A stretch of 64,000 nt of DNA from Halomonas litopenaei (lineage in GTDB: Bacteria > Pseudomonadota > Gammaproteobacteria > Pseudomonadales > Halomonadaceae), in contig NZ_JAEKJT010000007.1 of NCBI RefSeq assembly GCF_017303055.1, forward strand, positions 62,001 to 126,000, in the 5' to 3' direction. A model generated the notes under the pieces. That model was not told the DNA's origin, made no database searches, and saw nothing but the letters and a program-made list of their open reading frames with translations. Position 1 is the stretch's first letter. Each line of letters opens with the position of its first letter. Of this stretch, positions 25,937 through 36,305 are shown in pieces. A program made the translations under genes and the position numbers.

Positions 25937-27916
25937 GTGTTCCTCGCCACACGCCTACTCATCGTGATCTGCTTGTCACTGGTTCCCTGGACCGCGCAAG
26001 CACAGTTCTTCTCTTCTTCTTCCGACGAGTTCCTGCCCGTCCACGAGGCATTCAGCGCCACTGCATGGCATGACGGCGAGCGGGTTTATGTCGGCATGGA
26101 AAACGCCGACGGCTACTATCTCTACCGCCATCGCTTTGCCCTTGCCCTGCAAGACGGCTCGGGCGAACTGGGCGAGCTGACACTCCCCCCCGGGGAAGCC
26201 AAGACCGATGAGTTTCTGGGTGACGTCAATGTCTTCTATGACAGCGTCGTCTTCAGCGCGCCGCTGAACGCTCCCCAACAGGGCCCGCTGCCGCTGTCCC
26301 TGACCTTCCAGGGCTGCGCCGATGCGGGGCTGTGCTACCCGCCCGAAACCCTCACCTTGAGCGCCCCGGAGTCCGAACCACCGCCGGCCTTTGCCGACGC
26401 CGTAAAGGCCACAGGCACTCCGTCAGCGGACACTCCGTCGGCCAGCGCCTCGGATGCCGACGTCAGCGCCGCAGACGACAACGCCTTTGCCAGTGCCCCG
26501 CTCAGCGAGGACGGCCACTTCCGTGCGTTGATGCAGGACGCCAGCCTGCCCCTGATGCTTGGCCTGTTCTTCCTCGCTGGACTGGGCCTGACCTTCACCC
26601 CCTGCGTGTTGCCGATGATCCCGATTCTGTCGTCCATCATCGTTGGCCAGAACCCAGGGCGCGGCAGGGCCTTCGTGCTGTCGGCCAGCTATGTCGCAGG
26701 CATGGCCTTTACCTATGCCCTGGTCGGCGTCCTGATGGGATTGTTCGGGGCCGGGCTCAACCTCCAGGCGAGACTGCAGTCCGCTCCGGTACTGATCGTC
26801 TTTGCCCTTCTGTTCACCCTGTTTGCGCTGGCCATGTTCGGCGTATTTGAGCTGCGTGTCGGCTCTCGCCTGGGCTCGCGCATCGACGCCTGGCAGAGCC
26901 GAGCCCAGCAAAGCGGGCCGCTCGGCCTGGCCGCCGCCGGCGCTCTCTCGGTACTGGTCGTGTCTCCCTGCGTTTCAGCCCCCCTGGCTGGCGCCCTGGT
27001 CTTCATTTCCTCCACCGGCGATGCCCTGGTGGGCGGTGCGGCCCTGCTGGCCCTCGGCCTTGGCATGGGTGTTCCTCTGCTGCTGGTCGGCGGCTTTGGC
27101 ACGTCCCTGCTGCCACGCTCTGGCAACTGGATGAACGGGGTCAAGACCGCCTTCGGCATTCTCTTGCTGGGGGTGGCCATCTGGCTGGTGGAACGCCTGT
27201 TGCCGGCGACCGCGTCGTTGCTGTTGTGGGCTTGCCTGGCGACCGGTACAGCACTGACGCTGGGGGCCCTGGACATGCGCTCACCCACGGGCTGGCCGCG
27301 GGTGCGACAGGGACTCGGAATCATTCTGCTGGTCTGGGGGATCACCCTGGTAGTCGGTGCTGCCGGCGGCGCAAGCGACCCGCTCAGGCCGCTGCAGGGT
27401 CTGACCTCCCCATCCAACGCAGGTAGTGCCGGAGGTACACAAGCGCTGGCCCACGCCGACCAGGTCGTGACCGGGCTCGATCAGCTTGAGGCAGGCCTTG
27501 CCCAGGACCAGGGGCCCGTATTCGTCAACGTGACGGCAGAGTGGTGCATTTCCTGCAAGATCATGGAGCGTGACGTCTTTCCCGATCCGCAGGTACAGGC
27601 AGCGCTCGACGGCTATCGCTGGATCGATGTGGACGTGACCGAGTCAAATGCCGACAGCCGAGCCCTACTGGACCAGCTGGGCCTGTTCGGCCCTCCCAGC
27701 CTGCTGTTCTTCCACAACGGAACAGAAATCCGGCAGGCCAGAATACAGGGCGAGCTTGACGCCGCCTCCCTCGCACAGCACCTCGACGCGGTCACCGAAC
27801 TGCTGACTGCGACACCCGCAGCGTCGGCATCAGCGACGCCGAAAGACCATGAACGAACACCGTTCGGCCTCGCTGGACAACCCGCGCAATTTTCGGCAAA
27901 CTCCGCACTACTCTGA
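25937..27916 (+). CDS. dsbD: Thiol:disulfide interchange protein DsbD
   Basis: Carries electrons from cytoplasmic thioredoxin across the inner membrane to DsbC, DsbG and cytochrome c maturation. The 659-aa product starts at a GTG after AAGGA. A signal peptide ends near QAQFF. The N-terminal domain has C127 and C133 (CADAGLC). An Ala/Asp/Ser linker precedes eight membrane segments with C223 (FTPCVLPM) and VSPCVSAPL. The C-terminal thioredoxin fold has C537-I-S-C540. All six redox cysteines are therefore present. The tail after about residue 615 is low complexity. Confidence 0.95.
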   Translation: MFLATRLLIVICLSLVPWTAQAQFFSSSSDEFLPVHEAFSATAWHDGERVYVGMENADGYYLYRHRFALALQDGSGELGELTLPPGEAKTDEFLGDVNVFYDSVVFSAPLNAPQQGPLPLSLTFQGCADAGLCYPPETLTLSAPESEPPPAFADAVKATGTPSADTPSASASDADVSAADDNAFASAPLSEDGHFRALMQDASLPLMLGLFFLAGLGLTFTPCVLPMIPILSSIIVGQNPGRGRAFVLSASYVAGMAFTYALVGVLMGLFGAGLNLQARLQSAPVLIVFALLFTLFALAMFGVFELRVGSRLGSRIDAWQSRAQQSGPLGLAAAGALSVLVVSPCVSAPLAGALVFISSTGDALVGGAALLALGLGMGVPLLLVGGFGTSLLPRSGNWMNGVKTAFGILLLGVAIWLVERLLPATASLLLWACLATGTALTLGALDMRSPTGWPRVRQGLGIILLVWGITLVVGAAGGASDPLRPLQGLTSPSNAGSAGGTQALAHADQVVTGLDQLEAGLAQDQGPVFVNVTAEWCISCKIMERDVFPDPQVQAALDGYRWIDVDVTESNADSRALLDQLGLFGPPSLLFFHNGTEIRQARIQGELDAASLAQHLDAVTELLTATPAASASATPKDHERTPFGLAGQPAQFSANSALL

Positions 27917-27975
27917 ATTCTGACACGATAGAGGCGCCATTAAACGGTAACGTGCGGCGATCTCTAACAACTTGC

Positions 27976-27996
27976 GTCAGGTTTACAGCGCCTGAC
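27976..27996. other. Hairpin in the accB leader
   Basis: Perfect 6-bp stem GTCAGG/CCTGAC with a 9-base loop, 28 bases upstream of the accB ATG. It may influence accBC expression, which in E. coli is autoregulated by AccB. Here the link is inference. Confidence 0.4.
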
Positions 27997-28024
27997 AGAC
28001 ACTTCACACGATCGAGACAACGTC

Positions 28025-28498
28025 ATGGATATTCGTAAAGTCAAGAAGCTGATTGAACTGCTGGAAGAGTCCAACATCAGCGAAATCGAGATCCAGGAAG
28101 GCGAAGAGTCGGTCCGCATCAGCCGTCATCCCCAGGGTGGCAGCTGGCAGCCGGCCCCGGCGGCTCAGCCTTGGCCTGCCGCCGCTCCGGCACCGGCAGC
28201 TGCCCCTGCGCCAGCGCCTGCCGAGGCCCCGGCCGCCAGCGCCGACAGCGGCCCCAGCTATCAGGGCCAGGCGGTCGTCTCGCCGATGGTCGGTACCTTC
28301 TACCGCTCCCCCGCTCCTGGCGCCAAGCCGTTCATGGAAGTCGGCTCCAGCGTGCGCAAGGGCGACACCATCTGCATCGTCGAAGCGATGAAAATGATGA
28401 ACCAGATCGAAGCCGACCGTGACGGCGTCGTCGAGGCCATCCTGGTCGAAGACGGTGAGCCGGTTGAATTCGACCAGCCCCTGGTTGTCATCTCCTGA
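28025..28498 (+). CDS. accB: Biotin carboxyl carrier protein of acetyl-CoA carboxylase
   Basis: Carries biotin between biotin carboxylase and carboxyltransferase in the first step of fatty-acid synthesis. The 157-aa product has the N-terminal helical segment [20 protein letters not shown]. An Ala/Pro-rich linker (45-72) follows, then a biotinyl domain with K123 in EAMKMMNQ, the residue modified by BirA. The usual upstream aroQ gene is missing; dsbD stands there instead. accC follows after 46 bases. Confidence 0.97.
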   Translation: MDIRKVKKLIELLEESNISEIEIQEGEESVRISRHPQGGSWQPAPAAQPWPAAAPAPAAAPAPAPAEAPAASADSGPSYQGQAVVSPMVGTFYRSPAPGAKPFMEVGSSVRKGDTICIVEAMKMMNQIEADRDGVVEAILVEDGEPVEFDQPLVVIS

Positions 28499-28544
28499 GA
28501 AGGCCCTGGCCTTCCCTGACCATTCACTTTCGGCGGACACCACC

Positions 28545-29885
28545 ATGTTGGACAAGGTTCTAATCGCCAACCGCGGCGAGATCGCTCTTCGCATCCTGCG
28601 CGCCTGCAAGGAGCTCGGGATCAAGACCGTCGCGGTGCATTCCAAGGCGGACCGCGAGCTGATGCACGTGCGTCTCGCCGATGAGGCGGTGTGCATTGGC
28701 CCGGCCTCCTCGGCCCAGTCTTACCTCAACATTCCTTCACTGATCAGCGCGGCCGAAGTCACCGACGCCAGCGCGATCCATCCCGGCTACGGCTTTCTGT
28801 CCGAGAACGCCGACTTCGCCGAACAGGTCGAACGCTCCGGCTTCACCTTCATCGGCCCGAAAGCCGAGACCATCCGCCTGATGGGCGACAAGGTCAGCGC
28901 CATCAACGCGATGAAGAAAGCCGGCGTGCCCACAGTACCGGGCTCTGATGGCCCGCTGAGCGACGACGAAGGCGAGCTTATCGCGACCGCTCGCCGCATC
29001 GGCTACCCGGTGATCATCAAGGCCGCAGCTGGCGGCGGTGGCCGCGGCATGCGCGTCGTCCACACCGAAGCTCACCTGGTCTCCGCCGTGACCGTGACTC
29101 GCACCGAAGCGCACGCCGCCTTCGGTGATGGCACGGTCTACATGGAGAAGTTCCTGGAGAAGCCGCGTCACGTGGAAGTCCAGGTACTGGCAGACGGTCA
29201 GGGTAACGCCATCCACCTGTACGATCGCGACTGCTCGCTGCAGCGGCGCCATCAGAAGGTCCTGGAAGAAGCCCCCGCCCCGGGCCTCGACCCCGATGCA
29301 CGGGCCAAGGTACTCGACGCCTGTCGCGAGGCCTGCATCGAGATCGGCTACCGCGGCGCTGGTACCTTCGAATTCCTGTACGAAGACGGCGAGTTCTTCT
29401 TTATCGAGATGAACACCCGCGTCCAGGTGGAGCACCCGGTCACCGAGATGGTCACCGGCGTGGACATCGTCCGCGAGCAGCTGCGCATTGCCTCCGGCCT
29501 GCCGCTGTCGATCCGTCAGGAAGACGTCGAGCTGAACGGCCACGCCTTCGAGTGCCGGATCAATGCCGAGGATGCACGCACCTTCATGCCATCTCCTGGC
29601 AAGGTCACCCTGTACCATCCCCCGGGTGGTCTCGGGGTGCGCATGGATTCGCACCTGTACACGGGCTACACCGTACCGCCGCACTATGATTCCCTGATCG
29701 GCAAGCTGATCACCTGGGGTGCCGACCGCGAGACATCGCTGACACGCATGCGCAACGCGCTTGACGAGCTGCTGGTGGAAGGTATCAAGACCAATACCGA
29801 TCTGCACAAGGATCTGGTGCGCGACGGGTATTTCCAGCAGGGTGGGGTCAACATCCACTACCTGGAAAAGAAACTGGGCCTCTAA
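28545..29885 (+). CDS. accC: Acetyl-CoA carboxylase, biotin carboxylase subunit
   Basis: ATP-dependent carboxylation of biotin on AccB. The 446-aa ATP-grasp enzyme begins [20 protein letters not shown]. It shows the glycine-rich loop [16 protein letters not shown]-like [19 protein letters not shown], and the metal/bicarbonate site [20 protein letters not shown]. It is cotranscribed with accB. An open frame 42 codons upstream overlaps accB and has no support. Confidence 0.97.
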   Translation: MLDKVLIANRGEIALRILRACKELGIKTVAVHSKADRELMHVRLADEAVCIGPASSAQSYLNIPSLISAAEVTDASAIHPGYGFLSENADFAEQVERSGFTFIGPKAETIRLMGDKVSAINAMKKAGVPTVPGSDGPLSDDEGELIATARRIGYPVIIKAAAGGGGRGMRVVHTEAHLVSAVTVTRTEAHAAFGDGTVYMEKFLEKPRHVEVQVLADGQGNAIHLYDRDCSLQRRHQKVLEEAPAPGLDPDARAKVLDACREACIEIGYRGAGTFEFLYEDGEFFFIEMNTRVQVEHPVTEMVTGVDIVREQLRIASGLPLSIRQEDVELNGHAFECRINAEDARTFMPSPGKVTLYHPPGGLGVRMDSHLYTGYTVPPHYDSLIGKLITWGADRETSLTRMRNALDELLVEGIKTNTDLHKDLVRDGYFQQGGVNIHYLEKKLGL

Positions 29886-29960
29886 GCGAGCGCTGGCCTA
29901 GGCCGGCGCACTCCAGGCCTTCCATCGCTTGACGGGCAGCTAGCGCCGCACGTCAAGCGA

Positions 29961-29988
29961 CAGCGGGGCGGCTTCGGCCGCCCCGCTG
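29961..29988 (+). terminator. GC-rich UUCG hairpin after accC
   Basis: Perfect 12-bp stem (CAGCGGGGCGGC with its complement) closed by a TTCG tetraloop, 75 bases after accC and 29 before prmA. It lacks a T run, so it may be a partial terminator or processing site between accBC and prmA. Confidence 0.7.
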
Positions 29989-30017
29989 ACGTTTACCTGA
30001 CATCGAGGAACACCCCA

Positions 30018-30935
30018 ATGCCCTGGCTCCAACTCAAGGCCGAGGTGCCTCCCCAGCACGCCGAGCTGCTCGAGGAGCTGCTGCTCGCAGAAGGTGCGAC
30101 GGCCATCACCTTGCAGGACGGCGAAGACGACCCGGTGTTCGAGCCCGACAGGGGCACGACCCCGCTGTGGGATCACACCGTCCTGACCGGACTCTACGAC
30201 GACCTGGATGGCCTCGCCGACATGCTGGAGCGGCTGGCCGGCGCCTGGGCGGAAACGATGCCCGATGAGCCTTGCCCGACGATCACTCACGAACTGATCG
30301 ATGATCGTGACTGGGAAAGAGAATGGATGGACAGCTTCGAGCCTCTGCGCATGGGGCAGCGCCTGTGGATCGTCCCCAGCTGGCACCAGCCACCCGAGGA
30401 TGACGCGGTGAACCTGCACCTCGACCCCGGACTGGCCTTCGGCACCGGCACCCATCCCACCACAGCGCTGTGCCTCGAATGGCTCGACGGGCTGGCCGTT
30501 GATGGCGCCCTGGACGACGTTGAACTGCTGGATGTGGGCTGCGGTTCAGGCATCCTCGCCATTGCCGCCCTGAAACTCGGTGCCGCCAGTGCCGTGGCCA
30601 CCGACATCGACCCCCAGGCGCTGACCGCCAGCCGCGACAACGCCGAGCGTAACGCTATCGAGGCCTCACGCCTGACGCTGCGCTACCCGGAACAGATGGG
30701 GGGTGAGACCTTTCCGCTGGTGCTGGCCAACATCCTGGCTGGCCCTTTGGTCGAGCTGGCCCCTACCATCGCAGGCCATGTCGCTCCCGGAGGCCGACTG
30801 GCGCTCTCCGGCATCCTTGAGGCCCAGGCCGATGAGGTCATCGACGCTTACCGCGATCAAGGGCTCTACATGGACGATCCTGAGCTGCGCGACGGCTGGG
30901 TACGCCTGACCGGTTATCGCCCAGAGACTCGCTGA
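30018..30935 (+). CDS. prmA: Ribosomal protein L11 methyltransferase
   Basis: Trimethylates L11 with S-adenosylmethionine. The 305-aa product has the N-terminal substrate domain (MPWLQLKAEVPPQHAEL) and the motif LDPGLAFGTGTHPTTALCL. The SAM-binding core is ELLDVGCGSGILAIAALKLG. LVLANILAGPLVELAP is the NxLAxPL-like motif. The ATG follows GAGGAACACCCCA. It precedes dusB-fis, the conserved gammaproteobacterial order. Confidence 0.97.
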   Translation: MPWLQLKAEVPPQHAELLEELLLAEGATAITLQDGEDDPVFEPDRGTTPLWDHTVLTGLYDDLDGLADMLERLAGAWAETMPDEPCPTITHELIDDRDWEREWMDSFEPLRMGQRLWIVPSWHQPPEDDAVNLHLDPGLAFGTGTHPTTALCLEWLDGLAVDGALDDVELLDVGCGSGILAIAALKLGAASAVATDIDPQALTASRDNAERNAIEASRLTLRYPEQMGGETFPLVLANILAGPLVELAPTIAGHVAPGGRLALSGILEAQADEVIDAYRDQGLYMDDPELRDGWVRLTGYRPETR

Positions 30936-31049
30936 ACATTGATGACCCTGGTCACTCCCAGCGTTTGATCAGGAAAACGCCTCGTTGATGCCTTCACCAA
31001 GGCGCCTTCGAGGCGTATGATATGCAGCCCCGGAACGACGGCAACGCCC

Positions 31050-32162
31050 ATGTCAGACCAACGTCCCAGTCACCAGCCACAGGTCAGCCAGCCTTCAGCT
31101 CGCCGGACCACGCCCCGTCAGGACACCTGGATAGGCCCGCACAAGCTGGCCAGCCCGGTGATTCTTGCGCCTATGGCGGGCGTGACCGACAGGCCCTTTC
31201 GTGCCTTGTGTCGACAGCTGGGAGCAGGCCTGGTCGTGGGCGAGATGGTCACCTCTGACCCCAACCTGTGGCATACCAGAAAGTCACGGCTGCGCATGGA
31301 TCACCGCGGCGAACCCGGACCACGGGCGGTGCAGATCGCTGGAGGCGACGCCGAGATGCTCGCTACCGCCGCTCGGCTGAATGCCGAGCAGGGTGCCGAA
31401 ATCATCGACATCAACATGGGATGCCCGGCCAAGAAGGTCTGCAACAAGGCTGCCGGCTCAGCCCTGCTTCGAGACGAAGCGCTGGTGGCCGAGATTCTCG
31501 ACGCGGTGGTCGCTGCCGTGGACATACCGGTGACCCTGAAGATCCGCACCGGCTGGTGCGAGGACAGCAACAATGCGGTACGCATTGCGACGCTGGCCGA
31601 GAACGCGGGGATCCAGGCCTTGGCGGTGCATGGCCGCCATCGTCAGCAGCGCTACCAGGGCGACGCGGAATACGACACCATTGCCGAGGTCGCATCGAGG
31701 ATTCGCATCCCGGTGTTCGCCAATGGCGATATCACCGACCCGCTAAAGGCACGCCGCGTGCTCGACTATACTGGTGCAGATGCCGTGATGGTTGGCCGCG
31801 GTGCCCAGGGCAACCCCTGGATTTTCCGCGAAATCGCTCACTATCTGGCGCATGACGAGCTACTGCCACCGGCGACCGATGATGAGCGCCGGGAGGTGTT
31901 GGGAGCGCATCTTAACGCCCTGCACGCCTTCTACGGCGAGCATATGGGCGTGAAAATCGCGCGCAAGCACCTGGGATGGTACCTGTCCAGCGATCAGCGC
32001 CTGGAGGACGATAGTCGCCGCGCGCTGAAGGCCACCTTCAATGGCCTGACGTCGGTCCAGGGCCAGCAAGACTTTATCGACGAACTTTTTCGTCACGACC
32101 CAGCTACCGCCGCGGAGCGTGTGGCCAGGGCCGTGGCACACCATGGAACCCGTGCCGCATGA
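31050..32162 (+). CDS. dusB: tRNA-dihydrouridine synthase B
   Basis: FMN enzyme that reduces uridine (position 17 in E. coli) in the tRNA D-loop. The 370-aa product has a longer N-terminus than E. coli DusB (about 321 aa), with a Gln/Ser/Pro-rich first 30 residues. Core motifs are PMAGVTDRPFR, INMGCPAKKVCNKAAGSALL (catalytic Cys), KIRTGW and MVGRGAQGNPWIFREI. The ATG at 31050 is preferred over one 11 codons upstream. The ribosome site is weak in either case. The stop overlaps fis by 4 bases. Confidence 0.94.
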   Translation: MSDQRPSHQPQVSQPSARRTTPRQDTWIGPHKLASPVILAPMAGVTDRPFRALCRQLGAGLVVGEMVTSDPNLWHTRKSRLRMDHRGEPGPRAVQIAGGDAEMLATAARLNAEQGAEIIDINMGCPAKKVCNKAAGSALLRDEALVAEILDAVVAAVDIPVTLKIRTGWCEDSNNAVRIATLAENAGIQALAVHGRHRQQRYQGDAEYDTIAEVASRIRIPVFANGDITDPLKARRVLDYTGADAVMVGRGAQGNPWIFREIAHYLAHDELLPPATDDERREVLGAHLNALHAFYGEHMGVKIARKHLGWYLSSDQRLEDDSRRALKATFNGLTSVQGQQDFIDELFRHDPATAAERVARAVAHHGTRAA

Positions 32163-32491
32163 CCAGCCAGCCACCCATCGACCAGTCGGCATCTGCCTCG
32201 CCACTCGACACCTCAGAGCGGTCCATCGACGGCCTCCCGCCGACAGCGGCTCAGGCCGCCGATGAGCGCCCTCTGCGCGAAGCCGTATTTGCCGCCATGG
32301 AACGCTATTTTGATCACCTGGATGGGGGAACCGTGACCGACCTGCATGCCATGGTGATGGCGGAGGTCGAGGCTCCCTTGTTGTCTTCGGTACTCAGCTA
32401 TACCCGCGGCAATCAGACCCGGGCGGCTGAGATGCTGGGGCTCAACCGCGGCACGCTGCGCAAGAAGCTCAAGCAATACGACCTGATCTAG
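32159..32491 (+). CDS. fis: Nucleoid-associated DNA-bending protein Fis
   Basis: Small growth-phase regulator that bends DNA and activates stable-RNA promoters. The 110-aa product has a variable N-terminus. The core is [12 protein letters not shown] and [20 protein letters not shown], and the helix-turn-helix is [20 protein letters not shown]. It is translationally coupled to dusB (ATGA overlap), as in enteric bacteria, and followed by a clear terminator. Confidence 0.97.
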   Translation: MTSQPPIDQSASASPLDTSERSIDGLPPTAAQAADERPLREAVFAAMERYFDHLDGGTVTDLHAMVMAEVEAPLLSSVLSYTRGNQTRAAEMLGLNRGTLRKKLKQYDLI

Positions 32492-32500
32492 ACCGATTCG

Positions 32501-32523
32501 AGGGAGCCTGACGGCTCCCTTTT
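32501..32523 (+). terminator. Terminator of dusB-fis
   Basis: Perfect 8-bp stem AGGGAGCC/GGCTCCCT, loop TGAC, ending in TTTT, 10 bases after the fis stop. Confidence 0.88.
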
Positions 32524-32561
32524 CTCGCCCTATCGTTTTTCCTCGCAATAGAGACCTTCCC

Positions 32562-34142
32562 ATGGCCCAGCCCTCTCCCCTCCCCGTTCGCCGCGCCCTG
32601 ATCAGCGTGTCGGACAAGACCGGCATCGTCGATTTCGCCCGCGCCCTGTCCGATATGGGGGTCGAACTGCTCTCCACCGGCGGCACCTACCGCCTGCTGG
32701 CCGACAACGCCATTGCCGTGACGGAAGTCTCGGAGCACACCGGTTTCCCGGAGATCATGGACGGCCGGGTCAAGACGCTGCACCCCAAGATTCACGGTGG
32801 CATCCTGGGTCGGCGCGGACAGGACGATGCCGTCATGCAACAGCATGACATCGCCCCTATCGACATGGTGGTCGTCAACCTCTACCCCTTCGCTGCCACG
32901 ATCGCCCGCCCGGACTGTCGTCTCGAGGATGCCATCGAGAACATCGATATCGGTGGCCCCACCATGGTGCGTTCCTGCGCCAAGAACCATGCCCATACCA
33001 GCATCGTGGTCAACGCGGCGGACTATGACCGAGTGATTGCTGAAATGCGCGACAACGCAGGGGCCGTCACCCAGCCCACGCGTTTCGACCTGGCCGTCAA
33101 GGCATTCGAGCACACCGCAGGCTACGACGGTGCCATTGCCGACTACCTGGGACGCCTGGTCGAAGGTAGCGATGACGGCTTCCCGCGCACCTACAACCTG
33201 CAGCTCACCAAGAAGCAGTCGATGCGCTACGGCGAGAACCCTCACCAGCAGGCGGCCTTCTACGTGGAAGACAACGCCAGCGAGCCGAGCGTCTCCACCG
33301 CGGTGACCCTGCAGGGCAAACCGCTGTCGTTCAACAACGTGGCTGACACGGACGCCGCACTCGAGTGCGTGAAGAGCTTTGCTGACACTGCATGTGTCAT
33401 CGTCAAGCACGCCAACCCCTGTGGCGTGGCCGTAGGCGCCAGCGCGCGCGAAGCCTATGACAAGGCCTTCGCCACCGACCCGACCAGCGCCTTTGGCGGC
33501 ATCATCGCCTTCAACGTGCCGCTGGATGCAGACACCGCCCGCGCGATCATCGATCGTCAGTTCGTTGAAGTCATCATCGCCCCAGGGGTGAGTGACGACG
33601 CCATCGCCATCGTCGCCGAGAAAAAGAACGTGCGACTGCTGGATATCAGCGCTCACTGGCCCGGCGAGCAGCTCGCTGCCCACGACCTCAAGCGCGTCAC
33701 CGGTGGTCTGCTGGTCCAGGATCGTGACCTTGGCATGGTCGAGCGCGACGATTTGACCGTGGTGTCCGAGCGGGTGCCCAGCGAGCAGGAAATGCGTGAC
33801 CTGGCCTTCGCCTGGAAGGTGGCCAAGTACGTCAAGTCCAACGCCATCGTCTACGCCAAGGATGGTCAGACCATCGGCGTGGGCGCAGGCCAGATGAGCC
33901 GCGTCTACTCCGCTCGTATCGCCGGCATCAAGGCGGCCGACGAAGGACTCTCAGTGCCCGGCTCGGTCATGGCCTCAGACGCCTTCTTCCCGTTCCGGGA
34001 TGGCATCGATGCCGCCGCCAGTGCCGGCATTACCGCGGTCATTCAGCCCGGCGGCTCCATGCGCGACCAGGAAGTGATTGACGCCGCCAATGAGGCCGGC
34101 ATCGCCATGGTATTTACCGGCATGCGTCACTTCCGCCACTGA
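32562..34142 (+). CDS. purH: Bifunctional AICAR formyltransferase/IMP cyclohydrolase
   Basis: Catalyses the last two steps of IMP synthesis. The 526-aa product has the cyclohydrolase domain first (about 1-200; [45 protein letters not shown]). The formyltransferase domain follows ([44 protein letters not shown]). It is a single gene between two terminators; purD is not adjacent here. Confidence 0.98.
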   Translation: MAQPSPLPVRRALISVSDKTGIVDFARALSDMGVELLSTGGTYRLLADNAIAVTEVSEHTGFPEIMDGRVKTLHPKIHGGILGRRGQDDAVMQQHDIAPIDMVVVNLYPFAATIARPDCRLEDAIENIDIGGPTMVRSCAKNHAHTSIVVNAADYDRVIAEMRDNAGAVTQPTRFDLAVKAFEHTAGYDGAIADYLGRLVEGSDDGFPRTYNLQLTKKQSMRYGENPHQQAAFYVEDNASEPSVSTAVTLQGKPLSFNNVADTDAALECVKSFADTACVIVKHANPCGVAVGASAREAYDKAFATDPTSAFGGIIAFNVPLDADTARAIIDRQFVEVIIAPGVSDDAIAIVAEKKNVRLLDISAHWPGEQLAAHDLKRVTGGLLVQDRDLGMVERDDLTVVSERVPSEQEMRDLAFAWKVAKYVKSNAIVYAKDGQTIGVGAGQMSRVYSARIAGIKAADEGLSVPGSVMASDAFFPFRDGIDAAASAGITAVIQPGGSMRDQEVIDAANEAGIAMVFTGMRHFRH

Positions 34143-34213
34143 AGGCAGCTACCCGCTACCTCAACGGGTGGCGGGCGCTACGCGGGCACCGGCAACGGTG
34201 CCTGCCTGCACTC

Positions 34214-34253
34214 AATAAAAGGGCCTCGACGCATGCGTCGAGGCCCTTTTATT
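34214..34253. terminator. Bidirectional terminator between purH and gabD
   Basis: Perfect 19-bp stem with an AT tip (34233-34234). A-rich and T-rich feet give poly-U in both directions. It separates convergent purH and the aldehyde dehydrogenase gene. Confidence 0.95.
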
Positions 34254-34301
34254 AAGCGTCAGGGAAGCGGCCGCTATCGCTCACGGCCGCTCAGATCGAC
34301 G

Positions 34302-35762
34302 TCACTCACCGATGTCCATGCACAGGTACTTGGTTTCGAGGAACTCGGCCAGGCCCTGGTGACCGCCTTCGCGCCCCAGACCTGACGCCTTGACTCCGCC
34401 AAACGGGGCCGCAGCATTGGAAATCAAGCCGGTGTTGATGCCGACCATACCGTACTCGAGTGCATCGGCAACCCGCCATACGCGGCCCAGGTCCTTCGAG
34501 TAGAAGTAGGCGGCAAGCCCAAATTCGGTATCGTTGGCCAGGGCAACCGCGTCTTCCTCGTCATCGAAGGGAAACACCGCCGCCAATGGGCCGAAGGTTT
34601 CTTCTCGCGCCACCTTCATTTCGCTGCTGGCGCCACTGACCAGGGTCGGTGTGAAGTAGTTGCCGCCCAAGGGATGAGGATGACCGCCAATCCACAGCTC
34701 GGCGCCCTTGTCGACCGCATCCTGAACATGCTCGTTGACCTTGCTGACGGCATTTTCGTCGATCAGCGGACCAATATTGACGCCGTCCTCGGTCCCGTCG
34801 CCAACCTGAAGCTCGCTGTTCATCGCCACCGCGAGCTTCTCGCTGAACGCGTTCACCACGCTCGACTGGACCAGGAAGCGGTTGGTGCAGACGCAGGTCT
34901 GACCGGCATTTCGGAATTTGGCCGCCATGGCACCACTGACCGCAGCGTCCAGATCCGCATCCTCGAACACGATGAACGGCGCGTTGCCGCCCAGTTCCAG
35001 CGACACCTTCTGGATATTCTGGGCCGCCTGGGCCATCAGCGTACGGCCAACTTCGGTCGACCCGGTAAAGGTGATCTTGCGCACAACCGGCGACTCGGTC
35101 AGCGCAGCGGCGATCTCGCTGGCCGAACCCGGCACCACATTGAACACGCCACGCGGCACTCCCGCACGCTCGGCGAGCAGCGCCAGCGCAGTGGCCGACA
35201 AGGGGGTCTGACTGGCCGGCTTGACCACGATGGTACATCCCGCCGCCAAGGCAGCCCCGGCCTTGCGCGTAATCATGGCGGCCGGGAAGTTCCATGGAGT
35301 AATCGCGCCACAGACGCCTACCGGCTGCTTGGTGACCACGATGCGCTGGCTGGACTTCACCGCTGGAATCGTCTCGCCATAGACGCGGCGGCCTTCCTCA
35401 GCAAACCAGCGCAGGAAGCTGGCGGCATAGACGATCTCACCAGCGGCTTCCTTGAGCGGCTTGCCCTGCTCAAGGGTCATGATGGTCGCAAGCTCGTCCT
35501 GATGCTCGAGCATCAGCTCGTACCATTTCATCAGGATGTCCGCACGTTCTTGTGCGGTCAGCGACCGCCAGGCCGGCAAGGCGGCCTCGGCTGCTCCGAT
35601 AGCGGTCTCCGTCTCGGCCCGGCCAAGACGTGGCACTTGCGCGATGACCTCGCCATTGGCCGGATTGACGACCTCGATCTGATCCCCGCTGTCGGCTGCC
35701 ACCCAACTGCCATCAATGTAGGCGAAGGGGCGATACAGCGGCATTTCCTGTAGGGCTTTCAT
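34302..35762 (-). CDS. gabD: NAD(P)-dependent succinate-semialdehyde dehydrogenase
   Basis: Oxidises succinate semialdehyde to succinate in GABA catabolism. The 486-aa ALDH-superfamily protein shows ITPWNFPAAMITRKAGAALA, FTGSTEVGRTLM, the general base Glu in SLELGGNAPFIVF and the catalytic Cys region AGQTCVCTNR. VNTGLISNAAAPFGGVKASG is typical of GabD. The ATG follows AGGAGG at 4 bases. No gabT is adjacent, so a related semialdehyde substrate (for example glutarate semialdehyde) cannot be excluded. Confidence 0.9.
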   Translation of the reverse strand: MKALQEMPLYRPFAYIDGSWVAADSGDQIEVVNPANGEVIAQVPRLGRAETETAIGAAEAALPAWRSLTAQERADILMKWYELMLEHQDELATIMTLEQGKPLKEAAGEIVYAASFLRWFAEEGRRVYGETIPAVKSSQRIVVTKQPVGVCGAITPWNFPAAMITRKAGAALAAGCTIVVKPASQTPLSATALALLAERAGVPRGVFNVVPGSASEIAAALTESPVVRKITFTGSTEVGRTLMAQAAQNIQKVSLELGGNAPFIVFEDADLDAAVSGAMAAKFRNAGQTCVCTNRFLVQSSVVNAFSEKLAVAMNSELQVGDGTEDGVNIGPLIDENAVSKVNEHVQDAVDKGAELWIGGHPHPLGGNYFTPTLVSGASSEMKVAREETFGPLAAVFPFDDEEDAVALANDTEFGLAAYFYSKDLGRVWRVADALEYGMVGINTGLISNAAAPFGGVKASGLGREGGHQGLAEFLETKYLCMDIGE

Positions 35763-35848
35763 TTAGCCTCCTGGCGATATGGCGAAAGGAACATCACTTT
35801 CATGCTAAGCGCTTCACCGGCGGATCGCCAACCCGTATCACACTGGCA

Positions 35849-36262
35849 TCACGCCGACGTCTCATCCGCGGCGCGGGATGCTGACAGGGTGATCGAAACA
35901 GAGTCCGCAAACCGCAGCGCGTGGGGCTTGTCGATCTCGACCTGGGTGGTCAACACCTGCTCGTGACTCATGATCAGGTCGAGCACCTCACGGGTCATGC
36001 GCTCAAGCAATTGAAAGCGATTGCCTTCCACCAGGGCGATGACTTCCTTAGTGATCGTGCGGTAGTTCAAGGCCTGTTCAATGTGGTTGAACGCAACGGC
36101 CTTGTCCGCACGGTAGCGAATGACGGCGTTGATCACCACATCCTGGCGATTGAGGATCTCCTCCTCCTTGATACCGATGTAGGTGCGCAACCGCAGATTC
36201 TTGATGCGAATGGTGGCGAGATCGTGATCTAGATGCTGATCCCCCAGAACGTGCAGAGACAT
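35849..36262 (-). CDS. folX: Dihydroneopterin triphosphate 2'-epimerase
   Basis: Epimerises dihydroneopterin triphosphate toward the monapterin series. The 137-aa product matches the FolX subgroup rather than Fol[41 protein letters not shown] and [15 protein letters not shown]. The ATG at 36262 after GGGAGG is 43 bases from the folE stop, so both are cotranscribed. The pair points to tetrahydromonapterin, the cofactor of phenylalanine hydroxylase in several proteobacteria. Confidence 0.93.
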   Translation of the reverse strand: MSLHVLGDQHLDHDLATIRIKNLRLRTYIGIKEEEILNRQDVVINAVIRYRADKAVAFNHIEQALNYRTITKEVIALVEGNRFQLLERMTREVLDLIMSHEQVLTTQVEIDKPHALRFADSVSITLSASRAADETSA

Positions 36263-36305
36263 GGCCCCTCCCGTGTTCGAGGCAGGTTGACGACGGCGGC
36301 TGGTA

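Noticed and set aside
32469..33683. 404-codon minus-strand frame across purH
   Set aside because: Shadow of purH; Gly/His/Val/Asp-rich wrong-frame composition.
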